Shown here one piece after another: positions 9,044 through 19,233 of a stretch of DNA of 64,000 bases. The first letter of the stretch is position 1; the number at the start of each line of letters is the position of its first letter. Under the pieces are notes generated by a model. It ran no database searches, was not told where the DNA came from, and worked only from the letters and a program-made list of their open reading frames with translations. Source of the stretch: Novosphingobium sp. KCTC 2891. GTDB taxonomy: Bacteria > Pseudomonadota > Alphaproteobacteria > Sphingomonadales > Sphingomonadaceae. The position numbers were made by a program, and so were the translations under genes. The DNA is taken from contig NZ_JAPCZG010000007.1 of NCBI RefSeq assembly GCF_025938155.1, positions 62,001 to 126,000 of the forward strand, written 5' to 3'.

Positions 9044-11403
9044 AGGCGCTCGACCGCAAGCTGCTGCGCGACCTGTGGCGCCTGCGCGGGCAGGTCTTCG
9101 CCATCGCGCTGGTGCTGGCGGCGGCGGCGGCCACGTTCGTGATGTCGATGGGCGTGCACCGTTCGCTCACCGAGACGCGCGATGCCTATTACGCGCGCAA
9201 CCACTTCGCCGATGTGTTCGCCGGCATGACGCGCGCGCCGCGCAGCGTGGTCGCGCGGGTGGCGGCGATTCCGGGCGTGCAGCAGGCCGAAGGCACGATC
9301 CAGCAATACGCTACGCTCGATTTTCCCGGCCGCGTGGTGCCGGTGCGCGCGCTGCTCAACGCGGTGGACGAGGAAGGGCGCGACCGGCTGAACCGGCTGA
9401 CCTTGCGCGCGGGACGGTTGCCGCAGCGCGGCCATCCGGGCGAAGTCGTGGCGGACGAGGCATTCGTCAAGGCGAACGCGCTCGCCATCGGCAGCACCGT
9501 CGATGCGCTGATCCACGGTCGCAAGCAGCGGCTGCGGATCGTGGGCGTGGGGCTGGCGCCCAACTTCATCTACGCGCTGGCACCGGGCGACATCATCCCC
9601 GACGACAGCCGCTTCGGCGTGTTCTGGATCGGACGCAAGGCGCTGGAGGCGGCGACCGACCGCACCGAGGCGATCAACGCGCTGTCGATCACGTTGACGC
9701 GCGGTGCGTCGGAAGCGGACGTGATCCGCGCGGTGGACACCGTGCTGGCGCCCTATGGCGGGACCGGCGCCTATGGCCGCAAGGACCACCTGAGCAACGC
9801 CTTCCTCGATAACGAACTGATGCAGCTGAACGCGATGACGCGGGTGATCCCGCCGGTGTTCCTGCTGGTGGCGGTGTTCCTCGTCTACATCGTGCTGGGC
9901 CGGATGATCCGCACCGAACGCGCGCAGATCGGGCTGATCAAGGCATTCGGCTATTCCGACTGGGCGATTGGCTGGCACTATCTGAAGTTCGCGCTGGCGG
10001 TGGCGCTGTTGGCGACGCTGATGGGCGCGGCGGCGGGGATCTGGATGGGCAGCGCGATGACCCGGCTCTACGCGCAGTACTACCGCTTTCCGTTCCTCGA
10101 CTACCGCATCTCGCCGCCGGTGATCCTGGGCGCGGCGGCGCTGTCGTTCGCGGCGGCGGGGCTGGGCGCGCTGGGCGGGGTGCGCGCGGCGGTGGCGCTG
10201 GCCCCGGCGGAGGCGATGGCGCCCCCGCCGCCGCCGGTCTACCGCGCGGGAACGGTCGAGCGGCTGGGGCGGGCTGCGGGGTTTTCCGCCATCGGCCACA
10301 TGATCGTGCGCCACATCGCGCGCTGGCCGGGGCGTTCGGCCATCACCGTGCTGGGCGTGGCGCTGTCGGGCGGGCTGCTGTTCGCGACCACGCAGTTCCT
10401 CGATTCGAGCCGGACGATGCTCGATTCCTTCTTCTTTCGCGCCCAGCGGCAGGATCTGACCGTTACCTTCATCGAGCCGCGCAACGACGATGCCCTGTTC
10501 GCGCTGGCGCAGATTCCGGGCGTGCTGCGCGTGGAGCCGACGCGCGGCGTGGCGGCCAAGATCATCCGCGGCAACCGCAGCGAACGCGCCGCGATCGAAA
10601 GCGCCCGCGCGGATGCGCAGCTCAGCGTGCGCATCGACCGCAGCGGCACGGCCATCGCCCTGCCGCCCGGCGGCCTGATGCTCAGCCGCCAGCTGGCGGA
10701 CAAGCTGGCGGTGCGCGCGGGCGACCGGGTCGAGGTGGAGATGCTGGGCGGCAGGCGGACACGGCTGACGCTGCCGGTCGTGTCCATCGTCGACGAATTT
10801 ATCGGCGAGCGCGCCTATGCCTCCGAGAAAACGGTGGACGCCATTGCCCGAGATGCCTCGCCGGTGGGCGCGGCGCTGCTGCGCATCGATCCGGCGGCGC
10901 GCGCCCGTATTCTGATGCAGCTCAAGGATATGCCGATGGTGCTGGGCGTAACCGAGAAAACTGCCGCGCTGGAGAAGTTCGAGCAGATGATCGACGACAA
11001 CATGCTGACCATGATCGTGTTCTACATCGGCTTCGCCTCCGCCATCGCGGTGGGGGTGGTCTATAACAGCGCGCGCATTCTCTATTCGGAGCGCGCCCAC
11101 GAACTGGCGACGCTGCGTGTGCTCGGCTATTTCCGCAGCGAGGTGGGGCTGGTGCTGCTGGGCGAGCTGGCGCTGCTGGTCGTAGCTTCCGTGCCCTTGG
11201 GCTGCCTGATCGGCTATGGCATGGCACAACTGATGACCGCGATGTTCAGCTCAGACTTGTTCCGCCTGCCGTTCGCGCCTTCGCGTGCGAGCTATGGCTG
11301 GTCGGTGGTGATCGTCCTGCTTGCGGCGATGGGCACGGCGGCCACCGTCGCACGGCGGGTGCAGCAGCTGGACATGGTCCGCGTGCTGAAGGCGCGCGAC
11401 TGA
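9040..11403 (+). CDS. ABC transporter permease with two FtsX/MacB domains
   Basis: A 787-residue inner-membrane permease. An N-terminal membrane anchor ([20 protein letters not shown]) leads into a periplasmic MacB_PCD-like domain; the first FtsX block lies at about residues 265-385 ([17 protein letters not shown]), a second periplasmic domain follows, and the second FtsX block covers about residues 660-780 ([20 protein letters not shown]). This tandem arrangement is that of large exporters rather than of single-FtsX MacB. The start is GTG 9040 overlapping the ATPase stop. The next gene overlaps by 1 bp (TGATG). The cargo is unknown. Confidence 0.9.
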
Positions 11404-12557
11404 TGCTGGCACGCCTCAAGCGTTGGCGCTGGGCGCTGCTGATCGCCGCGCTGTTGGCGGCAGGCCTGGCCTTTGCATTCTGGCCGCAGCCCAGCCCGGT
11501 CGATACCGCCCGGGTCACGAGCGGGAAGATGACGGTGGGCATCACCGACGACGGGGTGACGCGGGCGCGGGAATACTACGTCGTGTCCGCCCCGGTGACG
11601 GGGTACCTGTCGCGGATCGAACTGGAAGTGGGCGACAGCGTTGCGCGCGGCGCGCTCATCACCCAGATGACCGGGCGCCCCTCCAGCCCGCTCGATCCGC
11701 GCAGCCAGCAGGAATTGCGCGCCGCGCTGGCCGCTGCGCGCGCCAGCGAAAGCGGCGCGGGAGCGTCGCTGGCGCAGGCGCGCCGCGACCTGGCACGCGC
11801 CGAGGCACTCGCGCAGCGGGGGTTCCTGCCACGCGCGCAGCTTGAAGCGGCGCGGACGCGCGTTTCCACCGGGCAGGCCGCTTTGGCGCAGGCGCGGGCG
11901 GAAATCGCGCGGATCGACGCGCGTCTCGCTGCTCCCACCGGCGCCGTTGCAGGCGGTCCCGTTGCCGTGCGCGCGCCGGCTGCAGGTTCGGTCCTGTCGG
12001 TCATCAACGAAAGCGCGGGCGTGATCGCCGAAGGCACGCCGCTCGTCACCATCGGCGATGCGCGCCGGATCGAGGCGGTGGTCGATCTCCTCTCACGCGA
12101 AGCGGTGCGGGTGAAGGCCGGCGACCGGGTGGAGATCACCCAATGGGGCGGTGATGCGCCGCTGATCGGTCATGTCGCGCGGATTGAACCGTTCGGCCGG
12201 CTCAAGGTGTCCGCGCTGGGCATCGAGGAGCAGCGCGTCAACGTGATCGTGGCGTTCGACGCGGCCAGTGCGCCGGAGGCCGCCCGGCTCGGCCACGGCT
12301 ATCAGATCGACGCCACCATCGTGCTGTGGAGCCGGGCCGACGCGCTCCGCGTCCCGATTGGCGCTCTGTTCCGCGGCCCGGACGGCGGTTGGCGGGTGTT
12401 CGTGGTCGACCATGGCCGTGCCCGCGCTCGACCCGTGAAGCTGGGCCATGTGAACGACGAGTTCGGCGAAGTGCTGGCCGGGCTGGCGGTGAACCAGCAG
12501 GTCGTGGTCAATCCCGGCAATGCCCTTGCCGACGGGGCGCGGATCAAGCCGCGCTGA
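11403..12557 (+). CDS. HlyD-type periplasmic adaptor subunit of the ABC exporter
   Basis: A 384-residue membrane-fusion protein: N-terminal membrane anchor (WALLIAALLAAGLAFAFW), a biotinyl-lipoyl-like half (GYLSRIELEVGDSVARGALI), an alpha-helical hairpin rich in A, Q and R at about residues 95-170 with the usual ARRDLARAEALAQRGFLPRAQLEAARTR pattern split by a turn, the second lipoyl half (VRAPAAGSVLSVINESAG) and a beta-barrel. It completes the ATPase-permease-adaptor operon. No outer-membrane TolC-like gene is next to it, so the channel is probably encoded elsewhere. Confidence 0.88.
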   Translation: MLARLKRWRWALLIAALLAAGLAFAFWPQPSPVDTARVTSGKMTVGITDDGVTRAREYYVVSAPVTGYLSRIELEVGDSVARGALITQMTGRPSSPLDPRSQQELRAALAAARASESGAGASLAQARRDLARAEALAQRGFLPRAQLEAARTRVSTGQAALAQARAEIARIDARLAAPTGAVAGGPVAVRAPAAGSVLSVINESAGVIAEGTPLVTIGDARRIEAVVDLLSREAVRVKAGDRVEITQWGGDAPLIGHVARIEPFGRLKVSALGIEEQRVNVIVAFDAASAPEAARLGHGYQIDATIVLWSRADALRVPIGALFRGPDGGWRVFVVDHGRARARPVKLGHVNDEFGEVLAGLAVNQQVVVNPGNALADGARIKPR

Positions 12558-12598
12558 TTGCGCTTGCGTACCGCCTGCGCGCTGCGCAGGATCGGCGC

Positions 12599-14194
12599 AT
12601 GACGCTTTCCCTCACGATCCACGGCGCCGCGCGAACCGTCACCGGCTCGTGCCATGAATTCGCCTCGGGCGATTCCCGCATCCTTGTCGACTGCGGGATG
12701 TTCCAGGGTTCGCGTTCGCTCGAAGCGCTCAATTTCGAAGCGCTCGCCTTCGATCCCAAGACCATCGACGCGATCGTGCTCAGCCACGCGCATATCGATC
12801 ACAGCGGACTGCTGCCGCGCCTCGTGGCCGAAGGCTTTACCGGGGCGATCTGGTGCACGGTGGAAACGGCGGACCTGCTGGAGTTCATGCTGGCCGATGC
12901 CGGGCGCATCCAGGAATACGAGGCCGAGCGCCGCAACCGCCGCCGCGACCGTGCGGGCGACGATGCCTTCGAGCCGATCTATACCGAGCAGGACGCCATC
13001 GCCGCCTGGCGGCTGACGCGCACCGTCCCGCTCGACCAATGGTTCGAGCCTGCGCCCGGTTTCCGCGCCCGGCTGTGGAACGCGGGGCACATTCTGGGCT
13101 CCGCGTCGGTCGAACTCCAGGCCGAAGGCGTGCGCCTGCTCTATTCGGGCGATGTCGGGCCGGACAACAAGGCCTTCCACGCCGATCCGGATTCGCCCTC
13201 CGGCTTCGACTACGTGATTTGTGAAAGCACGTATGGCGACCGCCACCGCGAACACGTCTCGATCGAGGATCGCCGCACGCTGCTCGAAGCCGAAATCCTC
13301 GGCGCGAAGGCGCGGGGCGGCAATCTGGTGATCCCCTCCTTCGCGCTGGAGCGCACGCAGGAACTGCTGCTCGACATTGCGATGCTGTCCATCGCGGGGC
13401 GCATCGGCAACACCACCGTCTTCGTCGATTCCCCGCTCGCCAACCGCGCCACCACGGTCTTCCGCAAATACGCGGACCAGCTCGAGGACACCGGCGGGCG
13501 CGACGTGTTCGGGCACCCCTCGATCCAGTACGTCAACGACGTCGCGGAATCGATGCGGCTGAATTCGGTGTCGGGGGCGATCATCCTCGCCGCTTCGGGC
13601 ATGTGCGAGGCGGGGCGCATCCGTCACCATCTGTTCTACAACCTGCCGCGCCGCGATTCGACGATCCTGTTCGTGGGATTCCAGGCCGAAGGCTCGCTCG
13701 GCCGGGTCATTCTCGACGGCGCGCAGCGCGTGCGCATTTCGGGCCGCGACGTGCGTGTGCGCGCGCAGATCCGCCGCATCGAAAGCTATTCCGCCCACGC
13801 CGACCAGACCGAACTGCTGGAATGGATCGCGGAGCGCGGCCCCATCGCGGGTAGCCTGCTGCTCGACCACGGCGAGGCGGGGGCCATCGAGGAACTGCGC
13901 AAGCTGGCGCAATCGCAGGATCTGGCCGCCTCGATCATCGTGCCGGAAATTGGCGAAAAGTATGAGCTTTCCCCCGGCAAGCCGGCGCGGCGGACCAAGA
14001 CCGGCCGGGTCGATCTGCAGGAAGCCATCGGCCGCGACTGGCAGAACAATTACGCCGATCTCGCCACCAGCCTGAAGCGCCGGCTGGCCGGCATCCGCGA
14101 CCCGCGCGCCCGCCGTCAGGCCATCGAGGAAATGCGCCGCGTGCTCGACAGCTACAGCGAGCGTGAGGCCGCAGGTTCGCAGGAGGAGCGCTGA
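12599..14194 (+). CDS. Beta-CASP metallo-beta-lactamase nuclease (RNA specificity domain)
   Basis: A 531-residue member of the CPSF73-like bacterial ribonuclease group. The metal motif is LSHAHIDHSGLLPRL near residue 62, further ligands lie in WNAGHILGSASVEL and YSGDVG, and the beta-CASP segment contains VIPSFALERTQELL and ILAASGMCEAGRIRHHL. The C-terminal part with IESYSAHADQTELLEWI is the RMMBL motif. It probably cleaves structured RNA in the cytoplasm. ATG 12599 begins the conserved MTLSLTIHGAARTVTGSCH; the longer upstream frame lies inside the adaptor gene. About 60 residues beyond RMMBL form a charged tail. Confidence 0.9.
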   Translation: MTLSLTIHGAARTVTGSCHEFASGDSRILVDCGMFQGSRSLEALNFEALAFDPKTIDAIVLSHAHIDHSGLLPRLVAEGFTGAIWCTVETADLLEFMLADAGRIQEYEAERRNRRRDRAGDDAFEPIYTEQDAIAAWRLTRTVPLDQWFEPAPGFRARLWNAGHILGSASVELQAEGVRLLYSGDVGPDNKAFHADPDSPSGFDYVICESTYGDRHREHVSIEDRRTLLEAEILGAKARGGNLVIPSFALERTQELLLDIAMLSIAGRIGNTTVFVDSPLANRATTVFRKYADQLEDTGGRDVFGHPSIQYVNDVAESMRLNSVSGAIILAASGMCEAGRIRHHLFYNLPRRDSTILFVGFQAEGSLGRVILDGAQRVRISGRDVRVRAQIRRIESYSAHADQTELLEWIAERGPIAGSLLLDHGEAGAIEELRKLAQSQDLAASIIVPEIGEKYELSPGKPARRTKTGRVDLQEAIGRDWQNNYADLATSLKRRLAGIRDPRARRQAIEEMRRVLDSYSEREAAGSQEER

Positions 14195-14328
14195 AACGCG
14201 GCGGCCTTGCGCATCACGGGCGTATGCAACTGCCCGGTTGATCTGTATGCGGCCACCATATCGTTGGCCCTGCGCGTGCTTTGGCGCCGAATGCCGCCTT
14301 TTCTGTTCCCGACCTTCGGGATCAAGCC

Positions 14329-15375
14329 ATGAAAGTCTCCTGCCGACACCTTATGGAAGCTCCCGATCCCCTTCTCGTCGACCTTGGCTGGACACCGGCT
14401 TTCAGCATGGATGTCTCGGCGGAGGAAGCCCAGCGGTGCCGTCCGGTTCGCGTCATGGCGGTGCATCGCGGCATGGTGGCCGTCGCCGGCCCCGGTCTGG
14501 AGCGCATGATTTCGTCCGTCCTGCCCGATGCCGGCCAGGAGGACGGGCGCCCGACCGTTGGCGATTGGCTGCTCATCGACCGGGATACCCTGGAACTGGT
14601 GCGGATCCTGAAAAGGGCGAGCCTGTTCAAGCGGCGAGCGCCCGGCGATGACCGCAGGGTCCAGCTTGTCGCGGCCAATGTCGATACGCTGTTCATCGTT
14701 TCGTCGTGCAACCAGGATTTCAATGTGCCGCGGCTGGAGCGCTATCTCGTGCTCGCGCGGGAGGTCGGCGTGAAACCGGTCGTCGTTCTCACGAAGATCG
14801 ACCTGACCGATGCGCCCGAGCGGTTTGCCGATGCGGCGCGCGCGCTGCAGGCCGGCCTGCTGGTCGAAACCGTCAACGCCCGCGATCCGGAGAATGTTGC
14901 CAGGCTTGCGGCCCTTTGCGGCCGGGGCGAAACGGTCGCGCTGCTGGGATCGTCGGGGGTGGGCAAGTCCACGCTGGTCAATACGCTGCGGGGATCGGAC
15001 GATATCGCGACGCAAGCGGTGCGCGAACAGGATGGCAAGGGGCGGCACACGACCACGGTTCGCCAGATGCACCGGCTCGATGGCGGCGGGTGGCTGATGG
15101 ACACGCCGGGCATGCGGGAATTCCAGCTTCTGGACGCAGCTTCCGGGCTTGCCGAAGTGTTCGATGATATCGTGCTGCTCGCGCTCGAATGCCGGTTTAC
15201 CAACTGCACGCACACGGCCGAGCCTGGCTGCGCCATTCAGGCTGCGCTGGCAAACGGAACGCTGGCGCCCGATCGCTTGCAGCGTTGGGGCAAGCTGACC
15301 ACTGAAAACGATACCAACACCGGCACTTCGGCCGAGCGGCGCCCCCGCGCCCGCACACCCGGAAAGGGGCGATAG
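14329..15375 (+). CDS. rsgA: Small ribosomal subunit biogenesis GTPase RsgA
   Basis: A 348-residue circularly permuted GTPase that checks 30S maturation. The OB-fold region comes first, then G4 VVLTKIDL, G1 LGSSGVGKSTLVN and G3 MDTPGMREF, the permuted order. The C-terminal zinc cluster is ECRFTNCTHTAEPGCAI, with the Cys-Cys-His-Cys pattern. ATG 14329 (MKVSCRHLMEA) is preferred to an upstream TTG at 14281. The tail after residue 325 is basic and disordered (RRPRARTPGKGR). A 51-codon gene begins 3 bp after the stop. Confidence 0.93.
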   Translation: MKVSCRHLMEAPDPLLVDLGWTPAFSMDVSAEEAQRCRPVRVMAVHRGMVAVAGPGLERMISSVLPDAGQEDGRPTVGDWLLIDRDTLELVRILKRASLFKRRAPGDDRRVQLVAANVDTLFIVSSCNQDFNVPRLERYLVLAREVGVKPVVVLTKIDLTDAPERFADAARALQAGLLVETVNARDPENVARLAALCGRGETVALLGSSGVGKSTLVNTLRGSDDIATQAVREQDGKGRHTTTVRQMHRLDGGGWLMDTPGMREFQLLDAASGLAEVFDDIVLLALECRFTNCTHTAEPGCAIQAALANGTLAPDRLQRWGKLTTENDTNTGTSAERRPRARTPGKGR

Positions 15376-15378
15376 ACC

Positions 15379-15534
15379 ATGGCTGATCTTTATCTGAAAG
15401 CGCTGGAAGCCGAGCGTAAGAGCTTGTGGGCGGCCTGCCGTCTCAAAGGGTTGGCCAAGGGCACGCCCGAACGGCTCCGGATCGAGGAACTGGACAAGCT
15501 CCTGTTCGAGCACAAGTCCCGGAAGGCAGGCTAG
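15379..15534 (+). CDS. Small hypothetical protein downstream of rsgA
   Basis: A 51-residue ORF (MADLYLKALEAERKSLWAAC at the start, ending HKSRKAG) whose ATG lies 3 bp after the rsgA stop. It is charged, predicted helical, and its codons have the high third-position GC of the neighbours. No family is recognised. Co-translation with rsgA is likely from the spacing; function unknown. Confidence 0.6.
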   Translation: MADLYLKALEAERKSLWAACRLKGLAKGTPERLRIEELDKLLFEHKSRKAG

Positions 15535-15603
15535 GTCCGGACCGCTTCTTCGGACGGGCTTGATCCGCACCCGGCCATGCCGGCCACGCGCTTTATGCCC
15601 GGC

Positions 15604-15867
15604 CTACGCCGACGGGGCGCCCGGTTGAGCACCAGACATCGCGGCGATGTGTTCCTCCGCCGCTTTGGCTTCGGCGATCAGCAGGCGGAGCGCTTTCGCG
15701 GTGTCTTCCAGGAGACCGCTGCCAAGGGGGCGCTCCCCGCTGATGAAGCGCCGGATGGCCCGTTCGTCTATGCCGAGGCGCCGCGAGGCCGCAGTGGTGC
15801 CGCCCAGCACCTGGACGCAATGGGCAAAGTGGTCGCGCGAATCCTGCATTGTGAATGACGCGGTCAT
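15604..15867 (-). CDS. Small putative helix-turn-helix protein
   Basis: An 87-residue protein. The segment CVQVLGGTTAASRRLGIDER followed by AIRRFISGERPL looks like a Cro/YdaS-type helix-turn-helix (helix, turn at LGID, recognition helix, then the GxRPL end). The C-terminal third is helical. ATG 15867 has GGGGACA close upstream; ATG 15849 is the alternative. It stands alone between rsgA and dnaE2, convergent with the former. A DNA-binding role is inference from the motif only. Confidence 0.6.
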   Translation of the reverse strand: MTASFTMQDSRDHFAHCVQVLGGTTAASRRLGIDERAIRRFISGERPLGSGLLEDTAKALRLLIAEAKAAEEHIAAMSGAQPGAPSA

Positions 15868-15984
15868 TGTCCCCGTTTCCGTCTCTTTAGGCGATGATGC
15901 TGCCTTGCGACTGGGGCAACACGGACGTGCTCGTCAATCCCCGAATGCTGTCGCAGGTCCCGGCAGCGATGGCGCTGCGGCAGG

Positions 15985-18900
15985 TCAGTGGAAGTCCCGG
16001 GATTTCGGCAGGATCCTGACATCGCGGGGATGGCCATGCACACGGGCGCGCTGGGGGTGATGAACCTCGTCGCCGCGCGCGATCTGCGGTGTCATGCGCC
16101 GCTCATCGGCGATACGGTCCAGCATTTCGGTGCGATCCATCACGCGGGATGCCATCAGGTGGACCACGCCTTCCTTGCTGTGCTGGATTTCACCGTCGAT
16201 CAGCATCAGGCGGGCGGCCATGACGGCGCGGCGCTGCTTCTCCATGTCGCGCGCCCACAGCAGTGCGTTGACGATCCCGGTTTCATCCTCGATCGTGATG
16301 AACACCGCATTGCCCTTGCCGGGACGCTGACGGGTCAGCACCACGCCGGCGACGCGGACTTTCCGTCCATCGGGCGCGGCATTGGAATCGGCGCAGGTGA
16401 GCACGCCTTCACGGGTCAGGTCTGCGCGCAGGAACTGCATGGGATGCCCCTTCAGCGACAAGCGCGCAGTCTGGTAGTCGGTCACCACTTCCTCTGGCAG
16501 CGGCATGGCCGGCAGGCGCGGGTCCGGTTCGCTGCCGAGTTCGGGGGCATCGGCAAAGGCGAACAGCGGCAATTGGGTGGGCGGCGTGCGGCGGACCTCC
16601 CACAGGGCATCGCGGCGCGATTGCATCAAGGATCCGAAAGCGTCCGCATCGGCCAGCTTGCGCAGCGCGGCCGGCGGCAATGCGGCGCGGCGGGCCAGGT
16701 CTTCGGCCGAAATGAAAGCGCCGGCCTGACGGGCGGCAACGATTGCTTCTCCCCAGCCTTTGCGAAAGCCATCGATCCTGGCGAAGCCAAGGCGCAGCGC
16801 CAGCGGGCTGCCGGTCGCGCCTTCCAGCGTGCAGTCCCATGCGCTGGCATTCACGTCCACCGCGCGCACCTCGACCCCATGTTCCTGCGCATCGCGGACG
16901 AGTTGCGCGGGCGCGTAGAAGCCCATCGGCTGGCTGTTGAGCAAAGCGCACGTGAACACCGCAGGATGGCGGCATTTGAGCCATGACGAGACATAGGCCA
17001 GCCATGCGAAGGCCTGCGCGTGGCTTTCGGGAAAGCCGTAGTCGCCAAAGCCCTTGATCTGTTCGTAGCACCGTTCGGCAAAGTCGCGTTCGTAGCCGCG
17101 CGCGGTCATGCCTTCGATCAGCAGGTCCTGATAGTTGTGGACGGTGCCGTTATGGCGAAAGGTGGCCATCGCACGCCGCAGGCCGTCGGCCTGTGCGGGG
17201 GTGAACCTTGCCGCGACGATGGCCAGTTTCATCGCCTGTTCCTGGAACAGCGGCACGCCCAGCGTCTTGCCCAGAACGTTGCGCAGTTCGTTCCTGTCAT
17301 GCGGCGGGGCGGGACTGGGAAAGACCACGGTCTCCTCGCCATTGCGTCGTCGCAAATAGGGATGGACCATGCCGCCCTGGATCGGGCCGGGGCGGACGAT
17401 GGCGACCTGGATGACCAGATCGTACAATTCCCTGGGCTTCATCCGCGGCAGCATGGCGATCTGCGCGCGGCTTTCGACCTGGAAGGTGCCGATGCTGTCG
17501 CCGCGCCGAAGCATGGCGTAAGTATCCTTGTCCTCGCGCGGAACCGAAGCCAGCGTCAGGTCGCCCAGCCCATGCGCGCGCAGCAGGTCGAAGCTCTTGC
17601 GGATGCAGGTGAGCATTCCCAGCGCCAGCACATCGACCTTCATCAGCCCCAGCGCGTCGATGTCGTCCTTGTCCCACTCGATGAACGTGCGGTCGGGCAT
17701 GGCGGCATTGTGGATCGGCACCAGTTCGTCGAGCCGCCCCTCGGTCAGGACGAAGCCGCCGACGTGCTGCGACAGGTGACGGGGGAAGGTGAGAAGCTGG
17801 TCGACCAGCGCTTTCAGCCGCGCAATCGCGGGGTTGGCAATGTCGAACCCGGCTTCCGCTACGCGCGCTTCGGGCACGTCGTCGCCCCAGTTGCCCCATA
17901 TGGTGGAGGCGAGCCGGGCGGTCAGGTCCTCGGTCAGGCCCAGCGCCTTGCCCACTTCGCGCAAGGCGCTGCGGGGGCGATAGTGGATGACGGTGCTCGC
18001 GATGCCTGCCCGCTCGCGGCCATAGCGGGCATAGATGTACTGCATGATCTCCTCGCGCCGCTCATGTTCGAAATCCACGTCGATGTCGGGCGGCTCGGTG
18101 CGCGCTTCGGACAGGAAGCGCGAGAACAGCAGCTTTTCGCGCACCGGATCGATGGGCGTGATGCCGAGGAAATAGCAGACCAGCGAATTGGCGGCGCTGC
18201 CCCGGCCCTGGCACAGGATCGGCGGATCGAGGCTGCGCGCGTGGCGCACAATGTCGTGAACCGTGAGGAAGTAGCAGGCGAAGCCATGGTGGCGGATCAG
18301 GCCGAATTCCTCGTCCAGCACGGCCTGGTAATCCGGGGGCAACCCATCGGGAAACAAGGCGCGCCCGCCTTCCCGCGCAAGGTGTTCCAGCCAGTCCTGC
18401 GGTTGCCAGCCTTCGGGCACCGGCTCGTGCGGGTATTCGTAGCGCAGGTCGTCCAGCGTGAAGGCGATGCGCGAGAGGACATCGGTGGAAGCGGCGATGG
18501 CTTCGGGACACGCGCGGAACAGGCGCGCCATTTCGGCGGGCGGCTTCAGGTGGCGTTCGGCATTGGCGAGCAGGCGCCGCCCCGCCGCGGCGAGTGTCGT
18601 GCCTTCGCGGATGGAGGTGAGCACGTCGTGCAGGGGGCGCGCATCGGGGTGGTCGTACAGCGCATCGCTGGTGGCGAGCAGCGGCACGCCGCAGGCGGCG
18701 CCCAGCGCCTGTGCCCGTGCCAACCGCCGGGCATCGGCCCCGCTGCGCTGCATCGTCGCGGCCAGCCAGACCGCGCCGGGGCGGGCCTCGCCCACCCGTT
18801 CGAGCACCGCCTGGTCATGGCCCGTGGCGATCAGCAACAGGTCGTCGGCATGGTCGAGCAGGTCCGGCAGGTGGAGCGTGCAATCACCTTTTTCCGCTCG

Positions 18901-19233
18901 CCGGTTGCCCAGCGTCAGCAGCCGGGTCAGCCGGCCCCAGCCGTGGCGCGTGGCGGGATAGGCGACGATGTCGGGCGTGCCGTCGGCAAAGACCAGCCGC
19001 GCACCCACCGCCAGCCGGAAGCCGCCCGCCAGCCCGCCGGCTTCGCGCGCGATGGTCTTCCGGGCCATGTGCGCGCGCACCACGCCGGCCACGGTGTTGC
19101 GATCGGCGATGCCAAGGCCCGCCATGCCCAGGTGATGCGCGCGCGCCACCATTTGCGCGGGGTGCGAGGCGCCGCGCAGGAAGCTGTAGTTGGTGGCGGC
19201 GACCAGTTCGGCAAAAGGCGGCGGCGCGCTCAT
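15985..19233 (-). CDS. dnaE2: Error-prone DNA polymerase DnaE2 (ImuC)
   Basis: Replicative-type C-family polymerase for damage-induced mutagenesis, 1082 residues. The PHP domain starts FAELVAATNYSFLRGASHPA; polymerase motifs include LCQGRGSAANSLVCYFLGIT and PPDIDVDFEHERREEIMQYI, with the catalytic aspartates in DIDVDF. After the helix-hairpin-helix part a clamp-type peptide QLPLF is seen near residue 905, then an OB-fold (KVRVAGVVLTRQRPGKG) and the closing IADERRMTPQIARGDEVHHP. Its ATG overlaps the imuB stop (ATGA). SOS control is likely from the LexA box ahead of imuA. The longer upstream reading lies in imuB. Confidence 0.95.
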   Translation of the reverse strand: MSAPPPFAELVAATNYSFLRGASHPAQMVARAHHLGMAGLGIADRNTVAGVVRAHMARKTIAREAGGLAGGFRLAVGARLVFADGTPDIVAYPATRHGWGRLTRLLTLGNRRAEKGDCTLHLPDLLDHADDLLLIATGHDQAVLERVGEARPGAVWLAATMQRSGADARRLARAQALGAACGVPLLATSDALYDHPDARPLHDVLTSIREGTTLAAAGRRLLANAERHLKPPAEMARLFRACPEAIAASTDVLSRIAFTLDDLRYEYPHEPVPEGWQPQDWLEHLAREGGRALFPDGLPPDYQAVLDEEFGLIRHHGFACYFLTVHDIVRHARSLDPPILCQGRGSAANSLVCYFLGITPIDPVREKLLFSRFLSEARTEPPDIDVDFEHERREEIMQYIYARYGRERAGIASTVIHYRPRSALREVGKALGLTEDLTARLASTIWGNWGDDVPEARVAEAGFDIANPAIARLKALVDQLLTFPRHLSQHVGGFVLTEGRLDELVPIHNAAMPDRTFIEWDKDDIDALGLMKVDVLALGMLTCIRKSFDLLRAHGLGDLTLASVPREDKDTYAMLRRGDSIGTFQVESRAQIAMLPRMKPRELYDLVIQVAIVRPGPIQGGMVHPYLRRRNGEETVVFPSPAPPHDRNELRNVLGKTLGVPLFQEQAMKLAIVAARFTPAQADGLRRAMATFRHNGTVHNYQDLLIEGMTARGYERDFAERCYEQIKGFGDYGFPESHAQAFAWLAYVSSWLKCRHPAVFTCALLNSQPMGFYAPAQLVRDAQEHGVEVRAVDVNASAWDCTLEGATGSPLALRLGFARIDGFRKGWGEAIVAARQAGAFISAEDLARRAALPPAALRKLADADAFGSLMQSRRDALWEVRRTPPTQLPLFAFADAPELGSEPDPRLPAMPLPEEVVTDYQTARLSLKGHPMQFLRADLTREGVLTCADSNAAPDGRKVRVAGVVLTRQRPGKGNAVFITIEDETGIVNALLWARDMEKQRRAVMAARLMLIDGEIQHSKEGVVHLMASRVMDRTEMLDRIADERRMTPQIARGDEVHHPQRARVHGHPRDVRILPKSRDFH